Assembly (NCBI RefSeq): GCF_036785885.1
Contig: NC_092323.1
Span: 6,332,501 to 6,396,500 of the forward strand
Direction of reading: 5' to 3'
Origin: Coffea arabica
Lineage: Eukaryota; Streptophyta; Magnoliopsida; Gentianales; Rubiaceae
Length of the DNA: 64,000 nucleotides
Shown here piece by piece: positions 1-12,767 of this stretch. A model generated the notes under the pieces. It searched no databases and was not told the DNA's origin. It was given only the letters and a program-made list of their open reading frames with translations. The translations under genes were made by a program, and so were the position numbers. How positions within the stretch are numbered: position 1 is the first letter of the stretch; the number at the start of each line of letters is the position of its first letter.

Positions 1-3000
1 CATATATCAGATGCCAAGAAAATATCTTTTTACAGTTCATGTTTACAAGGCAGAACAGATGTATAGAATGGCCGCTGCATCATATTCAGAATGATTACCC
101 TGTCGCACATTGCAGACAGTAAAAAAATGGAAGAGTTAAAATCTTTGGCACGACACCGTATATCTGCATTCGGATAAAAAGATTCTGCAAACCAAATAGG
201 ACATTAATAGAAAGATTGCTTACCACAGCTATCACTATTTCATCCAACACTAGGATTGGCAGAACCTGTATCCTCATGTTAGGTTAGAGGAGGAGGAAAA
301 CAAAGAACTAAGCACACAGAGACTATACACTTGTAAAACGAAAGATGTAAAAGATATTATTATCATTCAAAATTGATTGCAACCAGTTACAGAAACATCA
401 ATGAGATTTTGATTATCTTACCGTCTTAAGAAATCACAACAAGTAATATGACAAGTAACAGAGGTAATGGAGCTAATTGAAAAGCCAAATTTGCTCATAT
501 ACATAATACGTATTAATTATCTTGTTTCTATCCTTCAGTTGGACATTATACATTTAACAAGTGAACCTTAAACTTTTGCTGGAAAACTTAGTCTATAACA
601 AGTCCGACCCACATATCAAGTGGAGGAGATGGTAATTAACAGATAGGTAGAATTTCAACTTCAACAAATAGGTAGCATTTCAGAAAAACTCCAAGAAATG
701 CCAATCATATCGCATAAAGGAAACCATTTATTATGCCTTAATAATACCTGGTCAAATCATTTTTTAGAGATAATATAACCAAACAATACGGAAAGAGATT
801 GATCACACCCTTGAAGATATGTCCAGTCACATGCATAGTTATTGCATTATCCTTGAAGCTATGGTCATGAAAATGTCAAAGCTGTTATGGCATGCCCATT
901 CCACCATCTTAAAGATATCCCTAAAAAACATGTTGAAACCTTAATTATTGGATAACTTCTGTTCTTAACAACAAATTATCCACTAAATGCAAAGATTCTG
1001 TGCTTAAAAAAACTATCCCAACTGAATGCAAAGATTCTTCATATTCCAAACCCTGCGTACATGTCTGCTTCAACAATTTTATAAGACATGCAAAACTGAG
1101 CATGCATTTAATATGACATGCAAAAAAATGATCACTCCAACTATCTGTGCTATACATGCATAATAACCATAGGCAGCATTATAGTACCCATGCAAAGTTT
1201 TGCACATGTATCTATTTAATATTTTGGGATTCAGTAGTTCAGAGAGGGAGTTCACCTGGATAACTCAATCCACATAATACTAATCAAGGAAACGAAAATG
1301 TATATCTACATGTTTATGAACCTTCTACGTTCTTTCCAGATTAGCATGGAAAGCATCTCCTTGACTGTGAGTAGGAGATGCCTATTAGATTAGTACTCCA
1401 GTGGTAAAAGTTCATTTTATGTACCTTTACGTCACATTCTGATAACTTGCAAGGTATTCTTTATATGGAAAGAGCACCTAAAGAAACATAGGAAACTGAG
1501 AGAAACATTTTTATCATTTCCATTACTGTTTATTTCTTAAACTACTACAATCTGTTCAGAGTAGATCAACCCCAACCTTACTGCATATACAGTTTCTACC
1601 CAACAGACACTGCTTATACATCGCGCTTCTGTTTTCATAGCACCTAAAGGAACATCTTTAACAGTCTTATCTGACACCAAACCTACTTCTTACCTCCAAT
1701 AAAGAAATTTGAACTGTTCAGACGACGAAACCTAAGATCAGAAAGACAAGCACTAAAACTTTTTGGTCACCTTCTCATAGCAGTTCCCTAGAACTTTGAA
1801 TTTATAAAACTAAATACATGAAAATATAAAATTTAAGAAGCTAGTTTATGGAAAATACATTTTGCTACTGAACATCATCTAGCTACTACATGCTCTGTAG
1901 AGAAGATCATGTTAAAAAAAGGTGCCAAAACTGCCAGAACCTGAGTCCAACATAAAAGATTGATTGGTAAAGACTCAGTAAAGCAACGAGCCAACCTAAT
2001 TGAAGCTTATAACAGAAAATTCTTATTAGATGAGCAAACCATTTATTATTACGTTCAAAAAGATTTTGCTTTCTGCTGAACAGTAGGAGTCACAGCACTG
2101 GTAAATAAGTGAGAAAAACATGGAATAACAGCAAAAGCACATTGACCAGAACCTCTTCTCTGCTTCATTATACATATTATGACAGAGTAATTAATTGATG
2201 TGCAAACAACTAACTGTAACCAGGGCAGATGCTAACCTTTAAATGCATCAGCTATAGAGCTTCCCAAAGCATTTGCTGCATCTAACATTCAACATCCATA
2301 AATTTGCAAGGACACAAACTTTAAAAACTTAAAAGGTTTTCACTTCGGACCTGGATAGTAAACTGCGGGCCAGCCAGTGGCAGATGTCTTTATTCCGATT
2401 AGTAGACACAAAAGCACACCCTGAAAACCAATCAAAAGCTTTCGCATCAAGTCAGTCAGTTCAAATTATATCGTGAACAAATCATACCCTTTGATCTGCT
2501 TTCCTTGTAATATGGCTTTGCAAGAATTGGATGATTATCTATAACACAATTGCAGAAGAAAGACTGTCAAGTTGTACGGCAGGGCTTGACTTGATGTTCT
2601 TCTTCTCATTTGAGCTATCAATCAACAAAGCTCCAGTGCTCAAGCAGTTTTATGGTATCAAAATATGCCTGAACAAGGCAACACATGTACACAAACAAAA
2701 CAAAACAAAAACACACAGGCACGAAAAAACAACAAAAACATGGAAACCAAATAAGCACAAAAAGGCAACATAAACTAGAGCTTTGAAGCAAAGATCACAT
2801 GGAGGATCAAATTTAAGAAAACTTTTCAGGACATCAAAACATGTGACTCGCATGCAAACAATTAAAGCCTAATGGCAAAAGATATATTTGTGTTTAAGGA
2901 GCTACAAGATAAAGAAAAGAAACAGGAAAATAAAATCTGAACATTCCACAATAATAAACTTTATTGACAGCTAAAAGGTTAACATCATGAACAAGCTATT

Positions 3001-3157
3001 GATATTAGTTCAGTAGCCAATGAAACATTTTTAATGGCTGAAATTATACAAGTATCAATGTCCTTATACTTTATGAGGTAAGGGATCCCACTTCGGAAAT
3101 AATCAGCTCTGAGATGTATATACAACCTAAACACCTGATTCAAAAATTTCAGCAACT
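1..3157. other. No gene supported; AT-rich intergenic or intronic DNA
   Basis: This stretch is AT-rich and has only short open frames on either strand, none of which I recognise. Isolated splice-like signals occur on the minus strand near 2340-2530 and 210-270, but they do not chain into a reading frame I can defend. It could be the intron-rich end of a gene that continues to the left of the window, or the 3' flank of the ADA1-like gene. Confidence 0.4.
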
Positions 3158-3269
3158 CTAAACCATGAAGATATCAGCATTGCTTATGTATACGGAGTCA
3201 TCACTGTTAGAATGGATTCTAGCATCACAAAACAAACTTTTACTTCGAGATGGACCGAGAAGTCGACAA

Positions 3270-4364
3270 TTAGAAAATCCTTTTCCATTGATCCATGGAG
3301 TCTTCAGGGGCACGCAAGGGAAACCTCTCAAGCTGTATGGGCCAATCCTCTCCAAGCAATGTGGGACACAACTCCACTGCAGCCCTAAAATCCAACATTG
3401 ACACAGAAAAGGAATTGTTTGCCCTTTGTGCATATGTCATGGGCATCATCCCATTTGGAACAGATATTCCCTGATGATGAACTTGGCTATGGTGCTTCTG
3501 CTCTGACCTTGAAGCAGCCAAACTCAGACATGGTCTTATTAGCCTCTTCAAATATGCATCTAGTCCATTATTCATCAAGTTAACACAATCTGAGGAGACG
3601 TTCAAGCCATCGACCTCTAACTTCTGTTCCAACCTCTTCTTCAAACAATTCATATCAGGTAGCTCGCCAGTAAAATAACAGGTTTCAGTGCGAAGGAAAG
3701 AGGTTGAACCGTGACCGAACAGTTTCCTTCTTCCTTTATTATTCAATGAGATTCCAAGAGGAGCTGTAACTGGACTTCTACTGTATATGCCTGGGCTTCC
3801 AGCAGCCTGCTCAACTTCTTCTCCATCTTCCACAGAGTTTACTTCGAGAGGAGGCCTGCTACCTAAGGACAGTAGTTCAGTAGCACTTTGCTGTTCCTGA
3901 ACCTTGGGTACTGAATCTTCACATGCAAGATTATGGGACTTCCCATGAGGACCAAGAGGGCTTGGACGGTCCTTGAACTTGCGATCACGAAAGCTTGGCG
4001 TTCTGCCCTTCCTAGGAGACTGAGTAAACGCATCCCGACAAATTGACTGAAGGCTACTAATTTGGTATCCATTTGGCACTTTGCCATTCAGCAAACCTTC
4101 CATTTTGCTGTACTTTTCTGGGGGAGTCTTAGAGACGCATGCATTTCTAATGATTGCTTGAATGAACTTGTTATGAAGGGAGATATTTTCTCGCCCAACC
4201 AAACCAACACAGAGGCTATCAAACTCTGATTTGCTGAGCTTACTACTTAAATATCTAGTCAACAGATCAAAATACATCTCAGCTCTCTGTCGACCAATCT
4301 TCCTCTCAATCTGAAGCTTTAGCTCAAATGTACTGATCCGGGGGCAGTGCCGAGGTCCCGGCAT
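3270..4364 (-). CDS. ADA1: SAGA complex coactivator subunit ADA1/HFI1 (TADA1-like)
   Basis: The frame encodes a 364-aa nuclear adaptor protein of the SAGA-Tad1 family. This is the HFI1/ADA1 subunit that scaffolds the SAGA histone acetyltransferase through a histone-fold-like region. The N-terminal part (residues about 10-90: ISTFELKLQIERKIGRQ, then YFDLLTRYLSSKLSKSEFD and LVGRENISLHNKFIQAI) is the typical conserved block of plant ADA1-like proteins. A Ser/Pro/Arg-rich linker and a second conserved block around LKKRLEQKLEVDGLNV follow. I chose the start MPGPRH because a good splice acceptor (CAG at 4368-4366) lies one base upstream of this ATG and follows a long T-rich tract. The longer frame to 4442 would then read through intron. 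The coding part is a single exon, as in many plant homologues. Length fits the family. The family call is firm; function comes from homology. Confidence 0.88.
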   Translation of the reverse strand: MPGPRHCPRISTFELKLQIERKIGRQRAEMYFDLLTRYLSSKLSKSEFDSLCVGLVGRENISLHNKFIQAIIRNACVSKTPPEKYSKMEGLLNGKVPNGYQISSLQSICRDAFTQSPRKGRTPSFRDRKFKDRPSPLGPHGKSHNLACEDSVPKVQEQQSATELLSLGSRPPLEVNSVEDGEEVEQAAGSPGIYSRSPVTAPLGISLNNKGRRKLFGHGSTSFLRTETCYFTGELPDMNCLKKRLEQKLEVDGLNVSSDCVNLMNNGLDAYLKRLIRPCLSLAASRSEQKHHSQVHHQGISVPNGMMPMTYAQRANNSFSVSMLDFRAAVELCPTLLGEDWPIQLERFPLRAPEDSMDQWKRIF

Positions 4365-4365
4365 T

Positions 4366-5050
4366 CTGACACCCGAATTCATTGTCACCACAAAAACGGT
4401 AACAATCAAGCAATCACATGAAAGCACATAACCAACAAACAATTCCTAATTTAAATTCTCAACCAAAACCCTAGCCATTGTCATTCCATAGGAAAGTCAA
4501 TCTCCATGAGCACTCCCAATTTCACTTTCCTGTTACGGCTGAATTATTGCATGTCTGTCAAAATGAGCAAATCCCAGTAAATATCGTGCAGAAAAGTAAA
4601 CTTCCACCACTAATTAGCAAAAGAATTATTGCAATCACTTACTAATAATCAAGCAAAAGCAACGTCCGATTTTATTTTTTTTTGAGAAAAACAGAAGTAT
4701 CAAATCCAATGTCTTAAATAAAGTCAAGAGCTCGATATCAATGCCAAGAAGTGAACTTTATCTAAACGAAATTGAAAATCAAGATATCTAAGCTTCTAAA
4801 TTGACCGAGAATGAAAACCCGGAAAGCTAATTGAGCAGCAAACCCCAAACACAACTGGAAAAGGAGCAACCAAAAAAAAAAAAAGAATGTAAGCAATGCA
4901 AATTAAACAGGAAAAAGAAAAGAAGAACAAACCTGATTAAGTGAAGTACTAAATTGAATTGTTCCGAGTCTGAATTCTTGACAATGGAGTTTGGGGAAAG
5001 TTCAGTGATTGTTGATCGAGGTGGGCTCGTTGGTTGTCCGAAGAGAGAGA
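4366..5050 (-). other. 5'-UTR intron and leader exon of the ADA1-like gene
   Basis: A donor reading CAG|GTTTGT on the minus strand (exon edge 4933, intron from 4932) pairs with the acceptor CAG ending at 4366, one base before the ATG. The predicted leader exon lies at 4933 to about 5050; its upper end (transcription start) is a guess. The intron is about 567 bp and T-rich on the coding strand. Reads spanning 4365/4933 would confirm it. Confidence 0.6.
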
Positions 5051-5778
5051 AGTAAAGGGGATGACAATTAGGGCTTTGGAGTTGGCTTTTGTTTTCGAAG
5101 CTTCTTTTGTTGGAGTAGTCATAAGAGAGTCAAAAGGCACGTGGGATTATTTAAGTAGTGTAGTAGTAGTAGTAGTGACTAGCGAGAGGCGATCAGCGAG
5201 TGAAAGACTCGCGAGAGTTGTGTCTGAATTTTGCTGTCACCGGAATAATGTGGAGGTCCTGTTTGGATGTTTGGCTTTCCAATCATAAGATTAGGACTCC
5301 GCACGCCAAAATTTTGTGCTCCTACGATTCGGAGTGTACTCTCTGAAAGTCGGAAGTCAGCGGGCCAGTTCCAGTTCCAAACAGGTCTGTAGCGTTCGTG
5401 TCCGAGAGAGTGATATGCTACTCCCGTCTATAACTAGCAAGTGATACAAGCAAAAGATCTGAAGCCTTCGCCCACAGCATCATCATCATCATCATCAGTT
5501 CAGAGTTGGGTGATGATCATTGATTATCTCATTAACCCCATGGCTCTTTAAGAAAGTCCTAGGATAAGTGGCAAGGATAACGCATGGCGGTGGGACAAGA
5601 TGACGCCAAAAGTTTTTTTTTTTTTTTTTTTAGGAAAAGATGACCTCAATTTCTAAACCGTTACGCTTTCTCTACCAAGCCTGAAAAAATGTAGTAGGTA
5701 CTAATTATAATGTTCTTCGAAAGGTGAAATTTTGTCCTCCAAATGTGTGTGTATATATATATATATAGTAATTAGATT

Positions 5779-5898
5779 AGATATAGTTGAGTTCTCCTCT
5801 GAAATGCATACATACCTCTGTGTTGTCCTCAGACAATTAGATGTAGTTTAGTTCTCCTCTGAAATGCATACGTACCTCTGCGTTGTCTTCAAACCAAC
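5779..5898. repeat. Two-copy 60-bp tandem duplication
   Basis: Two adjacent 60-bp units, 5779-5838 and 5839-5898, differ at only a few positions. Both contain GTTCTCCTCTGAAATGCATA followed by a TACCTCTG segment. There is no coding potential. It looks like a simple local duplication next to a short TA run at about 5752-5766. Confidence 0.8.
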
Positions 5899-6236
5899 GT
5901 AGGAGTTTATTTTGTAAATAATCATCTAAGTTTGAAGTTATTCTCTTACTTATTATCCTAAACAAATGATTACATAAAATCAAGCTCAAGAGCTTAGATC
6001 CAGTTAAATATTTATTCGTTTTCTCTTTTAAGTAACACAATAATTCGTAGTATCTCCTTTGTTCCTTCAGGCAATCGTGATTCATACAGCCTTGCGTTTT
6101 GGAAATTTTCAACATTAACTTTATATGCTTAATCTAAATCCCAGCAGATTGTGAGCAATCTATGAGAGATGACAGTTTATATGGAAATAAAACCACACAA
6201 TATGTCATTCTCTTTGCTTATGCTTATCCATTAACC

Positions 6237-6953
6237 AATGTTTTGAAAACTGGACCGGATCGGCCGTTTCGATTGGTCGGACTGTGAACTGACCAAGTCT
6301 CTAGTCCGGTTCATTACTAGTGTTAATTTTCGTAAAAATCAGTCAAAACAAAAAAAAAATCAATTGGATTGTTCAACCTGAATTGAACTGTGAACCGCGA
6401 TTTTTTCATTTTTTACATCTTTTTTTTAATTGAACCTAAAGTTTTAAACATAATAAAACTTATTAGTAGAATCTTTTGTTCCCAACCCTAATTTCTAAAA
6501 AATTAACCAAACTCTCTATATTTTTCACCCTTAAACTCAAAGATTGTCATTTTCTTTTGTAGTTCTATTAGATTTTGTTTAATTTCAAAAAGTTCAAATG
6601 CATTTTGTTTATTTTTAGAATATGGCTGTACTTTGTATAGGATTTAAGATTTTTACCAAGTAGGTACAATTGAGATGAATTTATTAGTTTGAATTTAAAA
6701 TTTAAAATTTTTATTTGTGTTTAAAAATATTTAATTAAAAAACAAGTGATGTCTTAAATTAGTCTATGGGATAATAGCCTGGAACAATTGAAACAATTAT
6801 TATGTGCACAAGTGTGTGTATTTATGTGTGTGTGTGTATATATATGTATGTGTATATATATATATCATTGAACTGAAGTTAAATCGGTCCGACCTGTTGA
6901 ATCTCAACTCGGTCATTTCACCGATTTAACTAACGGTCTGTGTTTCAATACAT
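6237..6953. mobile_element. Probable non-autonomous DNA transposon with imperfect inverted ends
   Basis: The left end reads AATGTTTTGAAAACTGGACC. The complement of the right end near 6953 reads AATGTATTGAAACACAGACC. A similar GGACCGG / ACCGGTC-rich sequence recurs around 21190-21390. There is no coding frame, and I could not find a convincing target-site duplication, so boundaries are approximate. The interior is AT-rich with a (GT)n/(TA)n run at about 6813-6866. Confidence 0.4.
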
Positions 6954-7058
6954 TTTCATTAGCTTGTGAAGTCTATTATTTTTGTCTTTCTTTTATCATT
7001 GCAACCACGCTGCAAAACCATGGGTTTTTCGCTGGTCCAACAGAACATCACCATAAAT

Positions 7059-7235
7059 TTTTTTTTTCGACAATCGGTAATAATCTATTCTACACCTACT
7101 CCTACTCTAGCTTAAAGAGGGGCCCGACTGGGCCAATTGAGGGGGGGCGACAGGGACTAAACCACCATCAGATTAAACGGATGCACTACACACCCGTCTG
7201 GATTTTTTGAGAACCACATAGTGTGGCATTTTTTG
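7059..7235 (-). mobile_element. SINE copy with 17-bp target-site duplication
   Basis: A perfect 17-bp direct repeat (AGAACATCACCATAAAT) flanks it at 7042-7058 and 7236-7252. Just inside the left repeat is a T run, which is the A-tail of an element on the minus strand. The body shares the block ATTCTACACCTACTCCTACT and a following ACTAAACCACCA-type block with the element at 62042-62316. The features fit a short, A-tailed retroposon without coding capacity. Confidence 0.8.
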
Positions 7236-7460
7236 AGAACATCACCATAAATACCTATAAACTTTTATGACCACATTGTCAAACTAGGAAGCAGTTCCTC
7301 AACACACCCATAATTTTTGGATCAGTGTCATATTTTTGAATTAAATCATTGGTATGGGACAAGTGACATATGTTTGTTCTAGTTATGAAGGTTTTTTTTT
7401 TTTTTTTGAAGAAAGTTATGAAGGGTTTGAATTAGGATTGAATAGGCTCACAAATACTAA

Positions 7461-7857
7461 GCCCCGTTTGGGGTTGCAATAATTTATTGAAAAATACTTC
7501 ACTAATAGAAGTTTAAATAAAAGCACTTATTAGGTGTATAAGTGTTTTTAAATATATTATTTGGATATATAGATCAATAAGCACTTATTATATTGGATAA
7601 TGTGTAATTTAAAAATTTTTAAATATATTTATCTCTTTATTTAGTTCATAATGATTAAATTTAATGTTTTATTTTTCAGAATACAAAAGTTATTATAAAG
7701 CATCAAAATTGAGCCTTTACTTAAAGTACTTTTAATACCAAAAGTTTTATTCCCGATTTTATAAGATAATGTTCATCTAACATCACAAAAGTACTTCTAT
7801 CATTCAAAAGGGGTTTTTTTTAAACTTTTTTCAGAAGCACCGCCAACCCCAAACAGG
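7461..7857. mobile_element. MITE, family with GCCCCGTTTGGGGTTGC ends (copy 1)
   Basis: The ends are inverted: GCCCCGTTTGGGGTTGC on the left and GCCAACCCCAAACAGG on the right. The AT-rich interior has no coding frame. A second copy of the same family lies at 48750-49110; both share the internal blocks AAGCACTTATTA / AAGTACTTATTA and TATTTATCTCTTTATTTAGT (the latter with small differences). I see no clean target duplication, so I assign no superfamily, although the ends resemble hAT-type MITEs. Confidence 0.65.
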
Positions 7858-8624
7858 ATCTAAGCCTAAAAAGCTAAAACCACTTCCTTTGTTTACATGA
7901 ACTGTACCAAACGCTCGAATACGAGGTGGGTTCCTGATTTTAGTGGGGTTGATGAGTTGGGCCTTATTGAGATTTGGCCCAACTGGAACTCATGTTTTTA
8001 GTAAGGTTCAGCCCTTAAGCCCAACTTCAGACAATGTAAAAGTATAAAATTCTTCCATTCTCTTTCTTTTGCTTTTTTAAAAAATGAATTCTTCCAAATT
8101 GTTGAACAAGGACAAATCAATTTTTGAATAATTGTTACATAATAATTAGCACAATATAGAGACAATTTGCATTTTCTGCCATTAAGATATATTTTCTGTT
8201 TTGTTGATATAGTAAGAGGGCTTCAAGAGGTGTTTGTTGGAATCAGAGGCCCAATTTCATTGCTACTGTAATATATACGTTTTTTTTTTTCAGTATAAGT
8301 GGAAGGTTTTGAATTCGAAATCTCTCGCTTACAATTCCTTTCTCATATCGCTCAGCTCATCTCACCTCGATAATATGTATTTTATTATTTTTTTATTATA
8401 CTATAAGTGAAAATATTCAAATCTTGAAATTCTCATTTACACTCTTTCCCTCTGAAGTATAAAACCCATCCTTCTCTCTTGTATTAGAGTAATATAATAG
8501 AGGATGAAGGTGACATACGAAACGGACTCTTTACAACTACAAAGATTTCAGGGGCTTGACAATTGACACTAGCTGTTTGTAATTTGTCCTTAACAATAGC
8601 AGTATTCAGCTAGAAACCCCATGG

Positions 8625-9125
8625 ATCAAGTTCAAGATATTATATGAACCTATGCACATCATTAATCCACCGAGGGACTAGTAAAAGTCGTTGCTTCGAG
8701 CTAGTACATTCATTGCTGAGTGTCATGTCTTAAGTGCATATTTTGGCACATGTCCAAAAGAAAGCGGACCGATAATGCTACCCAAAAAAAAAAAAATTTT
8801 TTGATAGAAGTGTGGCATTCTGAAAGTACTAGGACAGTGGCTGATGCAACAGAAACTAGTGTTGAAACTAGGGAAGGTGAGGGCTTTGTTGTCAAGATTA
8901 TATAGCCTAGATGTTTAGTGTGATGTTTGTTGTGTTCCCTGTTTTTGCAGACATTTGTTTCTAATTTCATTTGTTCCTACCGGATTCTTATCTCCACTTT
9001 GTTTTGCACAAAATTGTCGATTATAGCAGATGTTAGACCATGATCGCTATGCTAGTGGCAACTATTCTAATGTTTCTACTTGACTTTCGAGATGCTTGCA
9101 GCTAATTTTGTTTACTTTGATCCAC
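8625..9125 (+). pseudogene. Decayed 3' end of an F-box gene (distant relic)
   Basis: About 500 bp aligns by eye with the F-box 3' relic at 33690-34330. Shared marks in order are an IKFKILYEP-like piece (8630-8660), a WHSES...ETSVETREG...GFVVKII end with a stop at 8905, CCCTGTTTTTGCAGAC, GGATTCTTATC and GCTAATTTTGTTTACT. The frame is interrupted and the F-box itself is absent, so it cannot encode a working protein. It is 22 kb from the F-box array and in the same orientation. Confidence 0.6.
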
Positions 9126-9129
9126 AAAA

Positions 9130-10409
9130 GACAAATAAAATAAATAAATTGTCCTAAAAAAAACTTATTGTAAGTGAACTTGCATTTTTTGCTAAAAGAA
9201 AAGGGAAAGAGGAAAGTTTCCTTTTTTTTTTTGTTAAAAAGGAAAGTTTTTTAAACGTACATTAAAAAGCTTTTCTACGAATTCTAAAGAAAGTTACAAT
9301 AAAATTTTAGATAAGTACCTAAAAATTCATTTGTCAAATAAGGTCTAGGTTTTGATTCATGAAAACTATTTTTTGGCCGTATAAAGTAGTGACTAGGATT
9401 GAGTCCTCGAGCAACGCTCGGGATGCCCCTGTAGTCATTAAATTGGCCGTATAATGGAAGAAAGACATTCATTATCTACCCAAAAAGAAGAAAACATTTA
9501 CCATCATACTTTTATATCATTTATTGAAGATATCATTGATAGGTTTTTTCTAGATTATTGCCTTCAAATATTAAAACATTATACATTTGTTTTATTTTGG
9601 TACGAAGATAAGAAGATCATTTGTATGTATGCTCATGTGATCTTGCATTTGATTGTCTTGCAACCTGTAATAGTAAGATATACTGATTGGATTGTATTCT
9701 CATCAAGAACAGGTTGAACAAATAAGGTATCTCCTGCAATTGCAGATGAAAAAATTAGTTAGATATTAAGTTATATTTGATAGTGTGCATCTAAAATAAA
9801 ATAAATTAATGTTATTTACCAATTTGGTTTCCCGAGTGGTTCTTGAGATGCCCCTTTTGGATTTTATTTGGTAATTTGGGGTTTCTATCGATTGCTAATG
9901 GATATTCTTTGTTTCAATATACAGGTTTGGAAATTTTTGTTAAGAGATATGATACTTGTACTTATATTACATCGATGGGAAAATGGGTGCCATAATTTTA
10001 ATACAATTTGAAGAGTAAATTGATAGAATGGAGGCTACTATTGATAATGTCTTGGCCTATTGATAATGTCCTAAATAAAAGTACTCATAAAAAAGATCAT
10101 CCAGATGTTCACAGTGCCTTTCATACGCATAGGGTTGGAGTCTAATTCATGTGTCAAACAGCTGTTACTTTTTCGGCTCCATTTTCTCTGAAGAGAAGTA
10201 CGATTGGTGTCATCTGCTATTGCTTGTCTAGCATTCTAGCTCCATTTTCTCCGAAGACAAGCACGCAAGGTGCCCACTTGGCGACGATTGTTTTGATGTT
10301 TCCTCTATATAGAGCTACGACAATACGCCATACAATAAAAGACAACTGTGAAAATAAATTTATGCATAGAATGACAAGAGGTTTCAATTTTGAATATTAG
10401 TTATGAAAA
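9130..10409. other. AT-rich intergenic DNA, no gene
   Basis: Only short unrecognised frames occur. The motif GGCCGTATAA appears twice as a direct repeat around 9376 and 9444, bracketing a small GC-richer stretch that may be the remnant of an old insertion. Confidence 0.5.
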
Positions 10410-11774
10410 GGAAAATTTTTCAAAACGTCCCTCGTATTTTATAAAATGACTTTTTTCGTCAATCACTTTTAAAAGTATAATTTTACATTTTTTATAAATT
10501 CACATTGATCAAATTTAGTCCCTACCTACGTTTTCGACTAGTTTTTTATCGGAATCTACCACATACCTAACATGTGATCATTTTTGAGAAACAAATTTGT
10601 CACATCAAATTTTATATAATTCGATCCATAGCCCATCACATTTTACAAAATGAATTATTTCGTCTCTCATATTTCGTAAAAAGAATTTTTTATTCCTCAC
10701 GTTTCACAAAATAAAATTTTTCATCATTCATCGACCATGTGTACGATTAGATTTTTTTTTTAACACAAATATATATTAATTTGATATTACTTGAACAGTA
10801 CGAATAGCATGTAATATATTTATATTTGATTTCACATAAACAAGTTAATTATAGTTGTACACATACTATTCAATAGATATATACATGGGTTTAAAACTAA
10901 TAATATTTGTGACCTTTTATCTAATTGATTTAAACTAACAATTTTGTTTTAGACCCATATATATATATATATTTAATTCACCATGTGAATCTATTCAATA
11001 TTTGTGACCCTTTATCTTTTGGTAATAATTCATTTATTGAGTTGTATAATAAAACCATCTAATTAATAGGTCATAAATCAAATTTTACAATCATGCTAAC
11101 AAATTGCAATTTAAATCTAAATCTTTTACTCACCACCTTTAAGACTAACAATTGAATTACTTGTCATGCATTTGTTTTAAAATTTGAAAGTGCCAAGCAC
11201 TTCCTTCTTTTTATCATACTTTTTCTTTATTTATTTTTTCTGTCCGAATTTAATTCGATATAAACATTCGATAACGTTCAGGAATAAATGTCTTTTGTTT
11301 TCAATTTTTGAGTAAAAGAAAATAAAACATGAGTGAAAAATTAACAATTTTTTTAAACTCATATATATATATCAAATAGAAATATATTATATGTTATTCA
11401 TACTGTTCAGGTGAAATCAAATAAAAATTTACATGGGTTTAAAAGAAAGTTGTTTGTACACATGATTAATTAAAGATAAAAAATTCATTTTGTAAAATAT
11501 AAAAGACAAAAAAATTCAATATGTGAAATATAAGGGACAAAAAAATTTATTTTATAAAATATGAGAGACTATGAATTAAATTATGTAAATTTTGATTTGA
11601 TAATTTTGCCTTTCAAGACACATGATAAATTCCAACAAAAAACTAGTCAAATACCTAGATAGAAATCAAATTTGACCAATATGAATTTGTAACAGATGTA
11701 AAATTATACTTTTAATAGTGAGAGATGAAAAAAATTATTTTACAAAATGTGAATGACGTTTTGAACGATTTTCC
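10410..11774. mobile_element. Large foldback (MULE-like) non-autonomous transposon
   Basis: The left end GGAAAATTTTTCAAAACGTC and the complement of the right end GGAAAATCGTTCAAAACGTC match at 18 of 20 positions. Matching continues inward in inverted orientation for several hundred bases (for example the ACAAGTTAATT/GTACACA and CTGTTCAGGTGAAATCAAAT regions mirror 10750-10860). The central part is AT-rich and non-coding. The flanking 9-mers (TTATGAAAA / ATTCTAAAA) are only partly alike. Long inverted arms without a transposase suit a MULE-derived MITE. Confidence 0.65.
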
Positions 11775-12753
11775 ATTCTAAAAAAAGGGACCAAAGTTAA
11801 TATTTAGATAGTGAGTTTTTCATCCTTTGAATAGAATATATAGTGATTCAATATCTTCAAGTTCAATACGCTGGAGTCTCAACAATAACCAGAGAATATA
11901 GGTTCTAGCCATTGTGATTTCCTGTTGGACAGCAAAAATATAAATGCAATATGTTACTAGCCATATTCATTTCGGGACCTTCTTTTTCTTCTCTAGTCTT
12001 GTTAGACGATCTAATGTGATATGCATAAACAAAGTACAAGACTTTAGTGACATTTGCAAGGGAATATGTGGATGAAAAGGAAATTAAAGGAAAGCACGAA
12101 ACAGTAGGAAACAACAGCAGGGATTCAAGTTTTTTTGGGCGACTCCCTCCCTCTCGTTGTTTCGCTGGTTGCTGAAGCAGCATAAACCTGAAAAGCTAAG
12201 AAAGCCTTTGTTTTCCAAGATAAAACTAATTGTAATTAACCTGGTAGAATATGTAGACCATAGCACCCCCCATGGAAACTTTTTTAAACCTTTTTTAGAC
12301 AAAAGAAACTTTTCATAAAATTCTACATGCACCCCAGCAGTATGATACCTCTGCAAACTAATTTCCTCTATTACAGTACTGAAAGGAGAAAAATACAAAG
12401 ACCAACAAACCCTCAAAAACAAGTTGGATCTACGAAGCAAACCGAAGCAGAATGGAATTTGAAAAAAATGATGGCAACAGGGACTAATTAATAGCCACAT
12501 TCTTGTGAAACATGTATACTATGGAATTGGCATAGAAAAAGCCAACAAAATAGAGCTTGCAAGTTTCTAATTTGATGGATATTAGCATACCAAGAATATT
12601 TAGATCAGGCTAAAGTAATTAAGCTTCATTACAAAATTGAGAAAATTTTGAAGAAATACAAGAAATTATCCTTAAAATAGCAGGCTGACAGTTAAAATTT
12701 CGTGGAAACCATCCCGTCCATTAAGTATCTCATGTTCAAATTTTCAGAACATT
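11775..12753. other. Intergenic DNA, no gene supported
   Basis: A 138-aa minus-strand frame at 12084-12500 is hydrophobic and low in complexity, and resembles nothing I know. I see no splice chain or regulatory structure worth naming. Confidence 0.45.
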
Positions 12754-12767
12754 GACAGAAGGTTTTA

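Noticed and set aside
95..277. Minus-strand frame of 60 codons with VLPILVLDEIVIAV before a GT
   Set aside because: Too short, no partner exons in the window and no known motif.
2340..2530. Possible minus-strand exons with splice-like edges (for example a frame reading KDICHWLARSLLSRSEVKTF)
   Set aside because: The edges look good singly but do not chain to any larger frame, and I recognise no family.
4365..4442. Longer N-terminus for the ADA1-like protein (MFVGYVLSCDCLIV)
   Set aside because: It is T-rich and reads as the pyrimidine tract of an intron, with a good acceptor just before the ATG at 4364.
12084..12500. 138-codon minus-strand frame
   Set aside because: Low-complexity hydrophobic composition, no start context and no family resemblance; likely chance.
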